Shown piece after piece: positions 45,602 to 55,608 of a stretch of 64,000 nt of DNA (position 1 is its first letter; the number at the start of each line of letters is the position of its first letter). The notes beneath the pieces were generated by a model. That model was not told the DNA's origin, ran no database searches, and saw only the letters and a list, made by a program, of their open reading frames with translations. Origin of the DNA: Alteromonas hispanica (GTDB taxonomy: Bacteria; Pseudomonadota; Gammaproteobacteria; Enterobacterales; Alteromonadaceae); NCBI RefSeq assembly GCF_010500915.1, contig NZ_JAAAWP010000001.1:620001-684000 (forward strand), read 5' to 3'. A program made the translations under genes and the position numbers.

Positions 45602-47170
45602 TTATTGATTTTTGTTGGGGTACTGCGCTTGTATCTCTAAAAACGCGGGTAAATGTTTAAGTAATCGAGACACCAGTTTGGGATCAAAATGGCGTCCGCT
45701 TTCCTCTTCTAGCGTGTTTACAACCTTTTCCACGCTCCATGCTGGCTTATAAGGACGCTCGTTAAGTAAGGCATCGAAAACATCTAGCAGTGTCGCAATA
45801 CGACTTTTTTGATCTATCTCCTCGCCTTTTAAGCCTTCTGGGTATCCATCGCCGTCCCATCGCTCATGATGCTGGCGCGCAAGGGTAGCAGCTAGCTGAA
45901 TAGTAGGTCGAGAAGAGTCTTTTAATATTTGGTAGCCAAACTCCGCGTGCTGACGAATCGCAAAAATCTCATCGTCGGATAACGGCGTACTTTTGTGCAA
46001 TATAGATTTAGGTACCTGAGATGTTCCTATGTCATGTAAGGATATGGCCAATTTGAAAGTATCAATTTCTTGCTCAGGCAGCGCTAATTTTTGTGCCATC
46101 AAACCTGCCATTTCTGCCATTCGCTTAATGTGGTTTGAATCACCAGATTCGTGCTCTAGAGCGTGGCCTAGGCGCTCAATAATTTCTCGTTGCGTGCCCT
46201 CCAAATCTAGTGTCTTTAACACGTTATCGAAGGCAAGTTGAACGCTGTTTGAAAATCGCTTCACTAAGTGTTTATCGTTTTCACACAAACGGCGAGGCAA
46301 ACCAGAAAGATACAAAAGCGCGCCTTTGTGCGACTTACTATTGCAATAGGCAACCACATGGTCGTCGGCATACACAATTTGCTTTTCTTTCATCGCTTGT
46401 TCGCAAAGGGCGTACTCTTCATCTGTTATTGCACTTTTAAGTGGTAGCCCCTCTTTCGAGGAATACTCTCCGTTACCTGCAAACACATAAAGCTCGTCTT
46501 CATCAATTTTGCCATTATCCACATCAAGTGTACGCGATGTGGTTGCCACAGCTGTAGTGATGTAGGCCGCATCCTTAGAACAACCCAATATAGACGCAAG
46601 CTGCTGAATAATGCCCTGCATAAATTTTTCTAACGAATGAGATGAAAAGAGATCTACCGATGCATCAATGATCTTTTCTAAACCGGCTCTGTTTTCTTCA
46701 ATTACAATGATGTCGCGATATGAACGTAACGCAGCAATCATAACGGTAAAAAGCTTTTGCGCTGTTAGCTCGGTCTTAGATTTATAATCGTTGATATCGT
46801 AGTTTATAATGACGTCTTTTTCGGGGGCCTGGCCGGGCTGACCTGTGCGCAGAATAATGCGGGTAAAATGATTGTCTAATTCGTTTCTGATGTAATTCGC
46901 AACCTGAAGACCAGCGTCGTCGGTTTCCATCACTACATCGAGTAACACAACAGCGATATCGCTATGCTTTCTAAACATAGCCTTTGCTTCTTCGCCGCTG
47001 TAAGCGCTTATAAATTCGAGTGATTTACCATTAAGAATAAAGTCATTCAATGCAAGACGAGTTACTGTGTGAACTTCGGGCTCGTCGTCGACGATAAGTA
47101 TCTTCCAGCTACCAAGATTCTCACCGCTACTATCGTCGTCATCCTCAGCAAAAAGAAAGTCGTCACTCAT
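45602..47170 (-). CDS. response regulator with DUF3369 and HD-GYP phosphodiesterase domain
   Basis: 522 residues. An acidic N-terminus precedes the receiver domain (about 22-145: ILIVDDEPEVHTVTRLAL with acidic pocket, phospho-Asp in VVLLDVVMETDDAG, Lys in YKSKTE). A GAF-like DUF3369 region (about 155-320) follows. The HD-GYP domain (about 330-510) shows HIKRMAEMAGLMA, LHDIGTSQVPKSIL, AEFGYQIL, ARQHHERWDGDGYPEG and RIATLLDVFDAL. HDIGT replaces the usual HDIGK. The likely activity is c-di-GMP hydrolysis under phosphorelay control. No histidine kinase is adjacent. Confidence 0.92.
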   Translation of the reverse strand: MSDDFLFAEDDDDSSGENLGSWKILIVDDEPEVHTVTRLALNDFILNGKSLEFISAYSGEEAKAMFRKHSDIAVVLLDVVMETDDAGLQVANYIRNELDNHFTRIILRTGQPGQAPEKDVIINYDINDYKSKTELTAQKLFTVMIAALRSYRDIIVIEENRAGLEKIIDASVDLFSSHSLEKFMQGIIQQLASILGCSKDAAYITTAVATTSRTLDVDNGKIDEDELYVFAGNGEYSSKEGLPLKSAITDEEYALCEQAMKEKQIVYADDHVVAYCNSKSHKGALLYLSGLPRRLCENDKHLVKRFSNSVQLAFDNVLKTLDLEGTQREIIERLGHALEHESGDSNHIKRMAEMAGLMAQKLALPEQEIDTFKLAISLHDIGTSQVPKSILHKSTPLSDDEIFAIRQHAEFGYQILKDSSRPTIQLAATLARQHHERWDGDGYPEGLKGEEIDQKSRIATLLDVFDALLNERPYKPAWSVEKVVNTLEEESGRHFDPKLVSRLLKHLPAFLEIQAQYPNKNQ

Positions 47171-47261
47171 TGGGTAAATGTCCTTTTTATTTTTTAACCA
47201 AGATACTAATGCATATCACAATATTAGCAAGTGCCCTGACAGCATGGCGGTTAACGCGGTG

Positions 47262-48113
47262 CTAGATTGGAAGAAAACCCAAGGTCACTCGATCGTTTCC
47301 ACCGTAATCTTTGACTGTTTCAACATCAGTAAAGCCTGCTTTAAGTAGTAGCGTTCTCACCGACTCTCCCTGATTAAAGCCGTGCTCAAAAGCAATGAGA
47401 CCACCGGCGGCGAGATACGACTGCGATTTGTTAATAATATGCCTGATGTCACGCAAGCCATCTTCTCCGGATATAAGCGCTGTTTTAGGCTCAAATTGAA
47501 CGTCACCTTGTTTTAGGTAAGTGCTGGAGTCTTCAATATATGGCGGGTTAGACACGATTACATCAAACTGCATATTATTGAGTGCAGCAAACCAATCGCT
47601 CTGAATAAATGTGGCGTTGCTTATGCGGTTGACTGACGCGTTGTGTGTGGCAAGTTCAACGGCCTCTTGCTTGAAATCAATACCGGTTACAGAGGCTTGC
47701 GGAAGTTCCGTGGCTAGCGCTAACGCAATGGCTCCCGTTCCCGTGCCCAAGTCACAAATGGAGAAGCGAGCGCCATTACCTTTATTACTTTGAGGCAATC
47801 GATTAAGCACTTGCTCAACCAACACCTCGGTATCTGGACGCGGTATGAGTGTATGAGGCGAAGTAGCAAGAGTTAACGTCCAGAAGTCTCGTTTTCCCGT
47901 TATATAGGCTACCGGCTCACCAAGACGTCTTCGCTCTATCGCCTGTTTAAATCTCTCTAAAGCTTGTGGTTCGAGAGTTTTATCTGGCCAAGTAAACAGG
48001 TAGGTGGCATCTTTGCCAATAACATTGGCTAACAGCACTTTAGCGTCAACAGAGGGTGACTCACCACCCTCTAGCTCTTTTGCTGCCCATACAAGGGCAT
48101 CATCAATGCGCAT
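47262..48113 (-). CDS. prmC: release factor glutamine N5-methyltransferase
   Basis: 283 residues. N-terminal helical domain, then the SAM domain with CDLGTGTGAIALALA (about 120-134) and the substrate motif N189-P-P-Y in VSNPPYIEDSS. It methylates the glutamine of the GGQ motif of release factors. It starts one base from the stop of prfA, whose product is its substrate. Confidence 0.95.
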   Translation of the reverse strand: MRIDDALVWAAKELEGGESPSVDAKVLLANVIGKDATYLFTWPDKTLEPQALERFKQAIERRRLGEPVAYITGKRDFWTLTLATSPHTLIPRPDTEVLVEQVLNRLPQSNKGNGARFSICDLGTGTGAIALALATELPQASVTGIDFKQEAVELATHNASVNRISNATFIQSDWFAALNNMQFDVIVSNPPYIEDSSTYLKQGDVQFEPKTALISGEDGLRDIRHIINKSQSYLAAGGLIAFEHGFNQGESVRTLLLKAGFTDVETVKDYGGNDRVTLGFLPI

Positions 48114-48114
48114 A

Positions 48115-49200
48115 CTATTCGTCAGACAAAGACGCGAGCAAGTCGGCTTGATGCTCCTGCAAAATAGGGTTAATTAGCTGATTTAAATCACCTGCTACCA
48201 CTTCATCTAAGCGGTAAATCGTTAGGTTAATGCGATGATCGGTCACTCGCCCCTGAGGGAAATTGTAAGTCCTTATACGCTCAGAACGATCGCCGCTCCC
48301 TACCAAACTCTTACGAGTAGACGCTTCTTCTGCTGCGCGTTTCTCTTCTTCTATCTGATTTAAACGCGCTTGCAGCACAGACATAGCTTTAGCACGATTT
48401 TTATGCTGAGAACGCTCGTCCTGACACTCTACCACCAGGCCGGTAGGCAAGTGCGTAATACGAATAGCAGAGTCGGTTTTGTTAACGTGCTGACCACCAG
48501 CACCTGAGGCTCTAAACGTATCTATGCGTAAGTCGGCAGGGTTAATCTCAATTGCTTCAGACTCTGGAATTTCAGGTAAAATGGCTACCGTACACGCGGA
48601 GGTATGAATACGGCCCTGAGATTCTGTTTCTGGCACACGCTGTACGCGATGACCGCCAGATTCAAATTTAAGGTTTCCATACACACCGTCACCGCTAATG
48701 TTAGCGACCACTTCTTTATAGCCGCCGTGTTCGCCTTCATTGGCGTTTATCACTTCTACACGCCAGCCTTTATTTTCGGCATATCGGCTGTACATGCGGA
48801 ACAAGTCGCCAGCAAAAATAGCCGCCTCATCGCCACCTGCGCCAGCACGAACTTCCAAAAAGCAGTTATTATCATCGTTCGGATCTTTAGGAAGAAGTAA
48901 TAACTGAAGGTCTGTTTCAAGACGTTCTATTTCAGATTTGGCCTCTTTATACTCTTCTTGGGCCATCTCGCGCATTTCGGCGTCGTCTTCATTCATCATT
49001 TCTTGTGCTGATGAAAGGTTTTCTTGCGCTTGCTGATAAGCATTAAAGCCATCGACAACGCCTTCAAGTTGACTGAATTCTTTTGATAAATTGCGAAATT
49101 TATCCTGATTGCCGATAACGTCAGGATCGCCAAGTAAAGCCTGAACCTCTTCGAAACGCTCAACAAGATGTTCGAGTTTTCTAACCACCGACTCTTTCAT
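48115..49200 (-). CDS. prfA: peptide chain release factor 1
   Basis: 361 residues. Stop-codon reading P-E-T at 190-192 (the PxT motif of RF1, reading UAA and UAG), G235-G-Q in [15 protein letters not shown] that triggers peptidyl hydrolysis, and [23 protein letters not shown] near the end. The glutamine is the PrmC target. It lies 15 bases after hemA, all one operon. Confidence 0.96.
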   Translation of the reverse strand: MKESVVRKLEHLVERFEEVQALLGDPDVIGNQDKFRNLSKEFSQLEGVVDGFNAYQQAQENLSSAQEMMNEDDAEMREMAQEEYKEAKSEIERLETDLQLLLLPKDPNDDNNCFLEVRAGAGGDEAAIFAGDLFRMYSRYAENKGWRVEVINANEGEHGGYKEVVANISGDGVYGNLKFESGGHRVQRVPETESQGRIHTSACTVAILPEIPESEAIEINPADLRIDTFRASGAGGQHVNKTDSAIRITHLPTGLVVECQDERSQHKNRAKAMSVLQARLNQIEEEKRAAEEASTRKSLVGSGDRSERIRTYNFPQGRVTDHRINLTIYRLDEVVAGDLNQLINPILQEHQADLLASLSDE

Positions 49201-49215
49201 ATTCTTTTTATTACC

Positions 49216-50490
49216 TTATTTATTTTCATCTGATGGATCATCAGATAAATCTAATGCCTGTCCCATCCAGCGACTCAATGCCGGGTCGTCGTGTCTTGCC
49301 GCTTCGCGAAGCGCAAGCGTGGTGGGATGTAACAGCGCATTGGTTAGCTTGTACGCCATTTCCTCGATAACAAGGTCTGCGCTTTTGCCTTCTTCTAGCT
49401 GGGCTTTTGCTTTTTCCACTATATCATCGCGGTGAAGCATGCCCTTCTGTCTGTATTGCTTGACCAAATCTATTGATTGCTGAGATTGCTTCCAACTCAT
49501 GTAATGGCTGGCCTGCTCGTCAATCAACTTTTGCGCCTCTAACGCCGCTTGCTCTCTGTTCTCTAAGTTCTTTTGAACAATGTGCTGTAGGTCATCAACA
49601 GTGTACAAGTACGCATCGCCTAGCTCGTTAACTTCCGACTCGATATCACGGGGAACGGCAAGGTCGACCAAAAACATAGGCGTATTTTTACGCTGCTTTA
49701 GTGCTTTTTCTACCATGCCTTTACCGATTAATGGTAACTGGCTGGCTGTAGAGCTAATAACGATATCAAATTCGTGCAGGTGTTCTGGAACTTGAGACAG
49801 TGTGTACACACTTGCATCGAGTTTTTCGGCAAGTGCTTCTGCCCTTGCTACCGTGCGGTTTGCTACAGCAAGGCGTTTAACGCCCTGCTCTTTTAAATGC
49901 TGTGCCACTAACTCTATAGTCTCGCCAGCACCAACCAACAACACAGAGCGTTTGGGTAGCTCAGCAAAAATATGTTTTGCCAGCTGCACGGCAGCGTAAG
50001 CTACGCTTACCGCGTTAACACCAATATCGGTTTCGCTGCGAACGCGTTTTGCTACTGAAAAAGTGTGCTGGAACAGTTTGTCGAATTCGCTGCTTATCAT
50101 GCCAGAATGTTTGGCATCACCAAACGCCTGTTTTACCTGACCCAATATTTGCGGCTCGCCAAGAATTAACGAGTCTAAACCACTGGCTACCCGCATTATA
50201 TGCTTAACCGCGTCATCCTGCGCAAGAAGATAACTATTTTTCGCAATCTCTTGCTCATCAAGATGGTGGAAGTCGCTTAACCACCGCAGAATTTTTTCTC
50301 CGGTGTCATCTTGCGTATTAACATAGAGTTCGGTTCGATTGCAGGTAGAGACGATCACTGACTCGTTTACACCCTCAACACTTTTCAAACTCGCAAGCGC
50401 AGCCACCAGAGAATCTGGTGTAAAAGCCACTTTTTCGCGAAGCGCTACGGGGGCTGTCTTGTGGTTAATGCCAAGGGCAAGTAAAGTCAT
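49216..50490 (-). CDS. hemA: glutamyl-tRNA reductase
   Basis: 424 residues. It reduces glutamyl-tRNA to glutamate-1-semialdehyde, the first step of tetrapyrrole synthesis. Start LALGINHKTAPVALREKVAF, catalytic C50 in VSTCNRTELYV, SGLDSLILGEPQILGQVK, and NADPH-binding VLLVGAGETIELVA. The divergent gene is lolB, the usual arrangement in gammaproteobacteria; promoters lie in the 131 bases between. Confidence 0.96.
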   Translation of the reverse strand: MTLLALGINHKTAPVALREKVAFTPDSLVAALASLKSVEGVNESVIVSTCNRTELYVNTQDDTGEKILRWLSDFHHLDEQEIAKNSYLLAQDDAVKHIMRVASGLDSLILGEPQILGQVKQAFGDAKHSGMISSEFDKLFQHTFSVAKRVRSETDIGVNAVSVAYAAVQLAKHIFAELPKRSVLLVGAGETIELVAQHLKEQGVKRLAVANRTVARAEALAEKLDASVYTLSQVPEHLHEFDIVISSTASQLPLIGKGMVEKALKQRKNTPMFLVDLAVPRDIESEVNELGDAYLYTVDDLQHIVQKNLENREQAALEAQKLIDEQASHYMSWKQSQQSIDLVKQYRQKGMLHRDDIVEKAKAQLEEGKSADLVIEEMAYKLTNALLHPTTLALREAARHDDPALSRWMGQALDLSDDPSDENK

Positions 50491-50621
50491 TCAAATCTGT
50501 GCTGGCAACGTCGGACGCGCATTGTACGAAAAAGCCAAAATGATTGAAAGTATTCGTGAAACTGTGTTCACATAATATGTGCGATGTTTTCGCCCAACCC
50601 ATCAAGGAAATTATTTACATT

Positions 50622-51290
50622 ATGCTGCGTGTCATTACCGTAATTCTTCTCACCGGAGTATTTTTAAGTGCTTGTAGCACCGCACCAAAAGGCCCACAGC
50701 ACGCAGTAAACCTCACCGCACAGCTTGAAAAGGTAGCCGAAATTCAGCGCTGGCAAATGCGCGGCAAAATTGCATTTAAGCAAGGAAACGAAGCGGTAAG
50801 TCTAAATCTAGTCTGGAAAAACGATTCAGGCGATTTTGATTTTAGATTAAGTAATTTTCTCGGCGTAAGCATGGTTGACTTAAATGTAACCAGTGAACAA
50901 TCTACATTAGTGGTGGATGGTGAAACTTATTACGATGCAGAACCAGAATCGCTAATTTACAACACCACTGGCATTATCATCCCTGTGGCACCGCTGCTCT
51001 CATGGGTAAAAGGACTTCCTCTTAAAGACGATACTTTTACGTTAACCGATAAAGGCCTTGTTGATACTTTACAAAGCGGATGTAATGGCTGCAGCAATTG
51101 GACAGTACGCTACGGCCAATACGGCAAAGTAGACAGCAGTGTATGGCTACCCCACAGCATTACGCTAACTCAATTGCCGATGCAGCAGGCGTTCACACAA
51201 GAACAGAACTCATCAAACACACAACCTAACGCATCACTGACGCCGCAAACTCAATTAAAAATAAAAATATATAAATGGACAACGTTGTAA
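50622..51290 (+). CDS. lolB: outer-membrane lipoprotein LolB
   Basis: 222 residues from the ATG at 50622. The signal peptide VITVILLTGVFLSAC has the lipobox LSAC with the lipidated Cys at residue 17. The mature part has RWQMRGKIAFKQGNEAVSLNLVWKN and the later LLSWVKGLPLKD, both LolB-specific. It receives lipoproteins from LolA at the outer membrane. The stop codon shares one base with the ispE start (TAATG). Confidence 0.93.
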   Translation: MLRVITVILLTGVFLSACSTAPKGPQHAVNLTAQLEKVAEIQRWQMRGKIAFKQGNEAVSLNLVWKNDSGDFDFRLSNFLGVSMVDLNVTSEQSTLVVDGETYYDAEPESLIYNTTGIIIPVAPLLSWVKGLPLKDDTFTLTDKGLVDTLQSGCNGCSNWTVRYGQYGKVDSSVWLPHSITLTQLPMQQAFTQEQNSSNTQPNASLTPQTQLKIKIYKWTTL

Positions 51291-52165
51291 TGAGTGAACC
51301 TATGCCAAACGCTAACTCACTAAAAAAAGACTGGTGGCCATCCCCCGCCAAGCTCAACGTATTTCTGCATATACTTGGTCGCTTAGATAATGGATACCAT
51401 CAGCTTCAAAGCCTTTTTCAGATGTTAGATTACGGCGACGAGTTGGCTTTCGACATTACTAATGATGGAAAAATAACCATGGCTAGCCAACTTGAGGGCG
51501 TCAGGGATGAAGATAACCTTATTGTAAAAGCGGCCAAACTACTGGCAAAGGAAGCAAATTCGCCGTTAGGTGTCACAATATCCCTCAATAAGCGCTTACC
51601 TATGGGAGGCGGTATCGGCGGGGGTTCGTCGAACGCAGCCACAACATTAGTGGCGCTTAATTTACTGTGGAAAACAGGGCTTAGTGAAGATCAACTGGCT
51701 GACCTTGGTTTAGCACTTGGCGCAGACGTGCCCATTTTTGTTCGGGGCAAAACCGCTTTTGCAGGAGGCGTAGGGGAAAATATCACACCAGCCGAGCAAC
51801 AAGAAAAGTGGTATTTAGTTGCAAACCCTGGTGTACACGTAAGCACAGCAGAAGTATTTCAAGCCAAAGATTTACCTAGAAACACACCCCCTATTCAGTG
51901 GAAAGACTACATATTTGAAGAAACACGCAATGATTGTCAGCAATTAGTCGCTAATTGCCATCCCGAAGTTGCAAAATTATTACAGTGGTTGTTACACTAC
52001 GCACCGTCGAGAATGACGGGCACAGGTGCATGCGTATTTGCCATTTTTTCCGACAAAGCTTCAGCAGAACATGTATTAGCATTATTGCCAAATGCGTGGC
52101 AGGGTTTTGTTGCAAAAGGTGTAAATAGCTCACCACTATTAAACAAAAAAGAACAATATAAATAG
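51290..52165 (+). CDS. ispE: 4-diphosphocytidyl-2-C-methyl-D-erythritol kinase
   Basis: 291 residues from the ATG at 51290; the Met at 51302 is another option. GHMP kinase of the MEP isoprenoid pathway: WPSPAKLNVFLHILGRLDNGYHQL with the catalytic region, the ATP loop LPMGGGIGGGSSNAATTL, and GADVPIFVRGKTAFAGG. The C-terminal MTGTGACVFAIF is also typical. Coupled to lolB. Confidence 0.95.
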   Translation: MSEPMPNANSLKKDWWPSPAKLNVFLHILGRLDNGYHQLQSLFQMLDYGDELAFDITNDGKITMASQLEGVRDEDNLIVKAAKLLAKEANSPLGVTISLNKRLPMGGGIGGGSSNAATTLVALNLLWKTGLSEDQLADLGLALGADVPIFVRGKTAFAGGVGENITPAEQQEKWYLVANPGVHVSTAEVFQAKDLPRNTPPIQWKDYIFEETRNDCQQLVANCHPEVAKLLQWLLHYAPSRMTGTGACVFAIFSDKASAEHVLALLPNAWQGFVAKGVNSSPLLNKKEQYK

Positions 52166-52197
52166 CGTGAACGCCACATCGGACAGAACTTAAAAAT

Positions 52198-52273
52198 TGG
52201 GGTATAGCCAAGTTGGTAAGGCAGCGGGTTTTGATCCCGCTATGCGTAGGTTCGAGTCCTGCTACCCCAGCCA
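52198..52273 (+). tRNA. tRNA-Gln (anticodon TTG)
   Basis: 76 bases including encoded CCA. Acceptor TGGGGTA/TACCCCA, anticodon loop TTTTGAT with TTG, T arm GTTCGAGTC. It lies between ispE and prs as in Pseudomonas, 34 bases before the prs GTG. Confidence 0.96.
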
Positions 52274-52307
52274 AATCTCTTTTATCAACGCACTGAGGAA
52301 ATCACTT

Positions 52308-53255
52308 GTGCCAGATATGAAGCTCTTTGCAGGTAATGCCGTACCAGAACTTGCCCAGAAAGTCGCCGACCGTCTCTACACCAAACTTGGAAATGCCAAA
52401 GTAGGCCGTTTCAGTGACGGTGAGATAAGCGTAGAAATTCATGAAAACGTCCGTGGTTCGGACGTTTTTATTATCCAGTCTACGTGTGCCCCTACCAACG
52501 ATAACCTAATGGAACTGATTGTGATGATCGACGCATTTCGCCGCGCATCGGCAGGTCGTATTACTGCGGTCATTCCTTACTTCGGTTACGCTCGTCAAGA
52601 CCGTCGAGTTCGTTCAGCAAGAGTACCTATCACTGCAAAAGTTGTGGCAGATTTCTTGTCAAACGTGGGAGTAGATCGTGTTCTTACGATTGACCTTCAC
52701 GCTGAGCAAATTCAAGGTTTCTTTGATGTACCGGTTGATAATGCGTTCGGTACACCAATTTTGCTTGCAGATATGGTAAGACGAGACTTTGCCGATCCTG
52801 TTGTCGTATCACCCGACATTGGCGGTGTGGTAAGAGCCCGTGCAACAGCGAAACTGCTTAACGATACCGACTTAGCCATTATTGACAAACGTCGCCCTAA
52901 AGCGAACGTAGCGCAAGTAATGAACATTATTGGTGATGTTAAAGACCGCGACTGTATTATTGTGGACGACATGATTGATACTGGCGGTACGCTCGCAAAA
53001 GCAGCAGAAGCGCTAAAAGCACACGGCGCAAGAAAAGTTTACGCCTATGCCACGCACGCCATCTTCTCAGGAAACGCAGTAACAAACTTACGCGATTCTG
53101 TTATCGATGAAATTGTAGTGACAGACTCTATCCCACTAAGCCCAGAAATGCGCAAAATGGGGAAAGTAAAACAGCTTACGTTGTCTGAAATGCTTGCGGA
53201 AACTATTCGCCGTATCAGTAACGAAGAGTCTATCTCAGCGATGTTTGAATATTAA
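52308..53255 (+). CDS. prs: ribose-phosphate pyrophosphokinase (PRPP synthetase)
   Basis: 315 residues from a GTG behind GAGGAA, the same length and start ([10 protein letters not shown]) as E. coli Prs. It makes PRPP from ribose-5-phosphate and ATP. Motifs: [41 protein letters not shown], the PRPP loop [11 protein letters not shown]. The long frame that starts at 52197 reads through the tRNA and is not real. Confidence 0.97.
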   Translation: MPDMKLFAGNAVPELAQKVADRLYTKLGNAKVGRFSDGEISVEIHENVRGSDVFIIQSTCAPTNDNLMELIVMIDAFRRASAGRITAVIPYFGYARQDRRVRSARVPITAKVVADFLSNVGVDRVLTIDLHAEQIQGFFDVPVDNAFGTPILLADMVRRDFADPVVVSPDIGGVVRARATAKLLNDTDLAIIDKRRPKANVAQVMNIIGDVKDRDCIIVDDMIDTGGTLAKAAEALKAHGARKVYAYATHAIFSGNAVTNLRDSVIDEIVVTDSIPLSPEMRKMGKVKQLTLSEMLAETIRRISNEESISAMFEY

Positions 53256-53319
53256 AATCGGATATCCGTAAAAGATACTGGTTTGAGATGCTCGAAAAAG
53301 TATCGCACAAAAGCATTAT

Positions 53320-53349
53320 AAAAAAGCGAGCACGAGCTCGCTTTTTTTG
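53320..53349. terminator. bidirectional intrinsic terminator after prs
   Basis: AAAAAAGCGAGC-ACGA-GCTCGCTTTTTTT. It stands between convergent prs and the hydrolase gene with T runs for both strands. Confidence 0.92.
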
Positions 53350-53385
53350 TATGAGCTTCTTTGCTGCCTAAAACTGGGCATTATA

Positions 53386-54117
53386 TCAATCAAGGTTTGC
53401 GATAAAGCGTTCTATACATTGATTGACGATATCTGGCTGCTCGGCAAATACCATATGCGTACCATCATCAATGATATTTAGGCTCGCGTTTGGAAGCTGT
53501 TCGTTTAAATAATGCGAATATTTAACGGGGGTCATTACATCTTCACTGCCCACAATAAGCTGAACAGGCAAAGAAACCTTATGCAATGAGCCCATAACGT
53601 CGAAACTATTGCATATTAAAAAGTCGGTAAGCGTAACGGCTGCGCCATTTTTCACCATGGCCGTATTCACCTCAGTTCTAAGTGGCTCAGCCAGTGTTTG
53701 GTTTGGTGCCAATAAAAAGCCGGGGAACTCCTCACCCTTTTCTACCACACTCGTCAGTGCATCTAAAAACTGCGGCATAACTTTTAATTTCGCGCCAGCG
53801 CCAATTAATACTAGGCCCTTTATTCTGCTGTTCTCGGAAGTTGCCACCCGATGACTTTCGGTTTTAGAGGTGGCGGTATCTAAAGCGGCTTTTAATACAA
53901 CTGCGCTACCTAGAGAGTGACCCACGAGCACCACATTATGCAAATTGCGCTCTTCAAGCACAGATAGTAGCCACTGCGACATAGCTTCAATGTCAGTGAG
54001 TGCATTTCCGTTAGGATGCCCGGGAAGATCGAGAGCAATGCTGTTATTAAAGAAAGACGTTTGATAAGACCATACGTGATGGGTACAACCAGAACCGTGC
54101 ACAAAAACAAGCGTCAC
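53386..54117 (-). CDS. alpha/beta hydrolase
   Basis: 243 residues. Oxyanion region VFVHGSGCTHHVWSYQ, DLPGHPNGN, nucleophile Ser in VLVGHSLGSAVVLKA, Asp in GSEDVMTPVKYS and His in DDGTHMVFAEQP complete the triad. A soluble esterase-type enzyme without signal peptide. Substrate unknown. It is the first gene of a block between prs and rplY that is absent from the Pseudomonas order. Confidence 0.88.
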   Translation of the reverse strand: MTLVFVHGSGCTHHVWSYQTSFFNNSIALDLPGHPNGNALTDIEAMSQWLLSVLEERNLHNVVLVGHSLGSAVVLKAALDTATSKTESHRVATSENSRIKGLVLIGAGAKLKVMPQFLDALTSVVEKGEEFPGFLLAPNQTLAEPLRTEVNTAMVKNGAAVTLTDFLICNSFDVMGSLHKVSLPVQLIVGSEDVMTPVKYSHYLNEQLPNASLNIIDDGTHMVFAEQPDIVNQCIERFIANLD

Positions 54118-54249
54118 AACTCAACTCCTTTTCACTACTCTCGCGACTTTTAACCGCGCTCTATCAATTACAGGGCGGCGACTTAGCGTCACAACCCTGA
54201 AAAGCTATTCATTCAAAAATCGCCCGAAGATATGAAGCGGCTTACTTAT

Positions 54250-54316
54250 TCAATAGAAAGCGCAGCCAATAGAAGGCCTAGCCAATAAAACGCATAGCTA
54301 ATTATTAAGCTAAGCC
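54250..54316 (-). repeat. 16-bp degenerate tandem repeat, 4 copies, near the alcohol dehydrogenase 3' end
   Basis: Units begin at about 54251, 54267, 54283 and 54299 with the pattern CAATAGAAAGCGCAGC (plus strand). It lies 33 bases past the stop of the minus-strand alcohol dehydrogenase gene. Confidence 0.85.
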
Positions 54317-54348
54317 ACCGTTACATAACTGCGAACGTCTAGGGCGTG

Positions 54349-55395
54349 TTACACAGACAAGCTTGCCATATCAATAACAAAGCGATGGGCCACGTCACCG
54401 GCTCTTAAATGATCAAAGGCTTCATTCACTTGGTCGGCGTTAATCACTTTACATTCCGGGTGGATGCCGTGCTCTGCACAAAAATCTAATACTTCTTGCG
54501 TCTCTTTGATTCCGCCAATAAGAGAACCCGCTACGCGACGACGTCCAAGAACGAGAGGCGCTGTCATCGATTCGTCCATTGGCCCAATTTGACCAACGAT
54601 GACCAAGGTACCATCAATATCTAACAGCGGTGTGTATTGGTCCACCGAGTGCTTTACAGGAACTGTGTCGATTATTAAGTCGAAGGCACAGGCAGAATCT
54701 TTCATTGCCTTTTTATCAGTGGAAACCAAAATATCATTTGCACCACTCGCTTTCGCTTCTTTCTCTTTAGAGCTAGAGCGAGAAATAACGGTAACGTCTG
54801 CCCCCATGGCTACGGCTAATTTTACCGCCATATGACCAAGGCCGCCCATGCCGATTACACCCACTCGACTTCCTTCTTTAATATCCCAGGTTTTCAACGG
54901 CGAATACGTAGTAATACCGGCACACAAAATTGGCGCTGCCTTTGATAGATCTAGAGCTTCAGGCACTCGCAATACAAATTCTTGACGAACAACGATGTGC
55001 TTAGAGTAGCCGCCTTGTGTGGTTTCGCCAGAAATGCGATCGGGAGAGCCGTAAGTCGGCGTCATGCCGTTACGGCAGTATTGCTCTTCGCTTTTTTCGC
55101 ACTGGTCACAACTTTGACAGCTATCAACCATACAACCTACTGCAACATGGTCACCAACGCTGTAATCACTAACTTGCGAGCCCACATCAATCACTTTTCC
55201 TACAATTTCATGACCCGGAACTAGTGGATAGGGCTGAGGACCCCAATCTCCATTTACGGTATGCAAATCAGAATGACACACTCCGCTGTAGAGGATTTCA
55301 ATGGCCACGTCGTTATCGCGCAATGCTCTACGCTCGAAGTGATACGGTTCCATGTGGGCGTCTGAAGAATGCGCTGCATAGCCAATTGTTTTCAT
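54349..55395 (-). CDS. zinc-dependent NAD(P) alcohol/aldehyde dehydrogenase (YahK-like)
   Basis: 348 residues from the ATG at 55395. Catalytic zinc: Cys in SGVCHSDLH, His-Glu in VPGHEIVG, Cys in PILCAGITTYSPL. Structural zinc: four Cys in CQSCDQCEKSEEQYC. NAD(P) fold: VGVIGMGGLGHMAVKLA followed by VISRSSSK, a sequence common in NADP-preferring members. It probably reduces aldehydes in detoxification. A related paralogue lies 0.8 kb away in the opposite direction. Confidence 0.92.
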   Translation of the reverse strand: MKTIGYAAHSSDAHMEPYHFERRALRDNDVAIEILYSGVCHSDLHTVNGDWGPQPYPLVPGHEIVGKVIDVGSQVSDYSVGDHVAVGCMVDSCQSCDQCEKSEEQYCRNGMTPTYGSPDRISGETTQGGYSKHIVVRQEFVLRVPEALDLSKAAPILCAGITTYSPLKTWDIKEGSRVGVIGMGGLGHMAVKLAVAMGADVTVISRSSSKEKEAKASGANDILVSTDKKAMKDSACAFDLIIDTVPVKHSVDQYTPLLDIDGTLVIVGQIGPMDESMTAPLVLGRRRVAGSLIGGIKETQEVLDFCAEHGIHPECKVINADQVNEAFDHLRAGDVAHRFVIDMASLSV

Positions 55396-55608
55396 ATAAA
55401 CCTCTTTGTTCATTAATAATAATGTTAAGCATTTCAATTTGAAATTGCTCTACGCTTTATCGCAAAGCGATTTGATTAAATGTACTTAAGTGACAAATTA
55501 GCATATACCCTTATTGTCACATCGTCATGGTGTATACGTTGAAAAGAAGTTTACGTGCTATGAGAAGTGCATGTATTCTTTTAGAAAACAAAAACAAAGG
55601 ACGTAGAA

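Noticed and set aside
52197..52307. N-terminal extension of prs
   Set aside because: It reads through tRNA-Gln; the GTG at 52308 gives the standard 315-residue protein.
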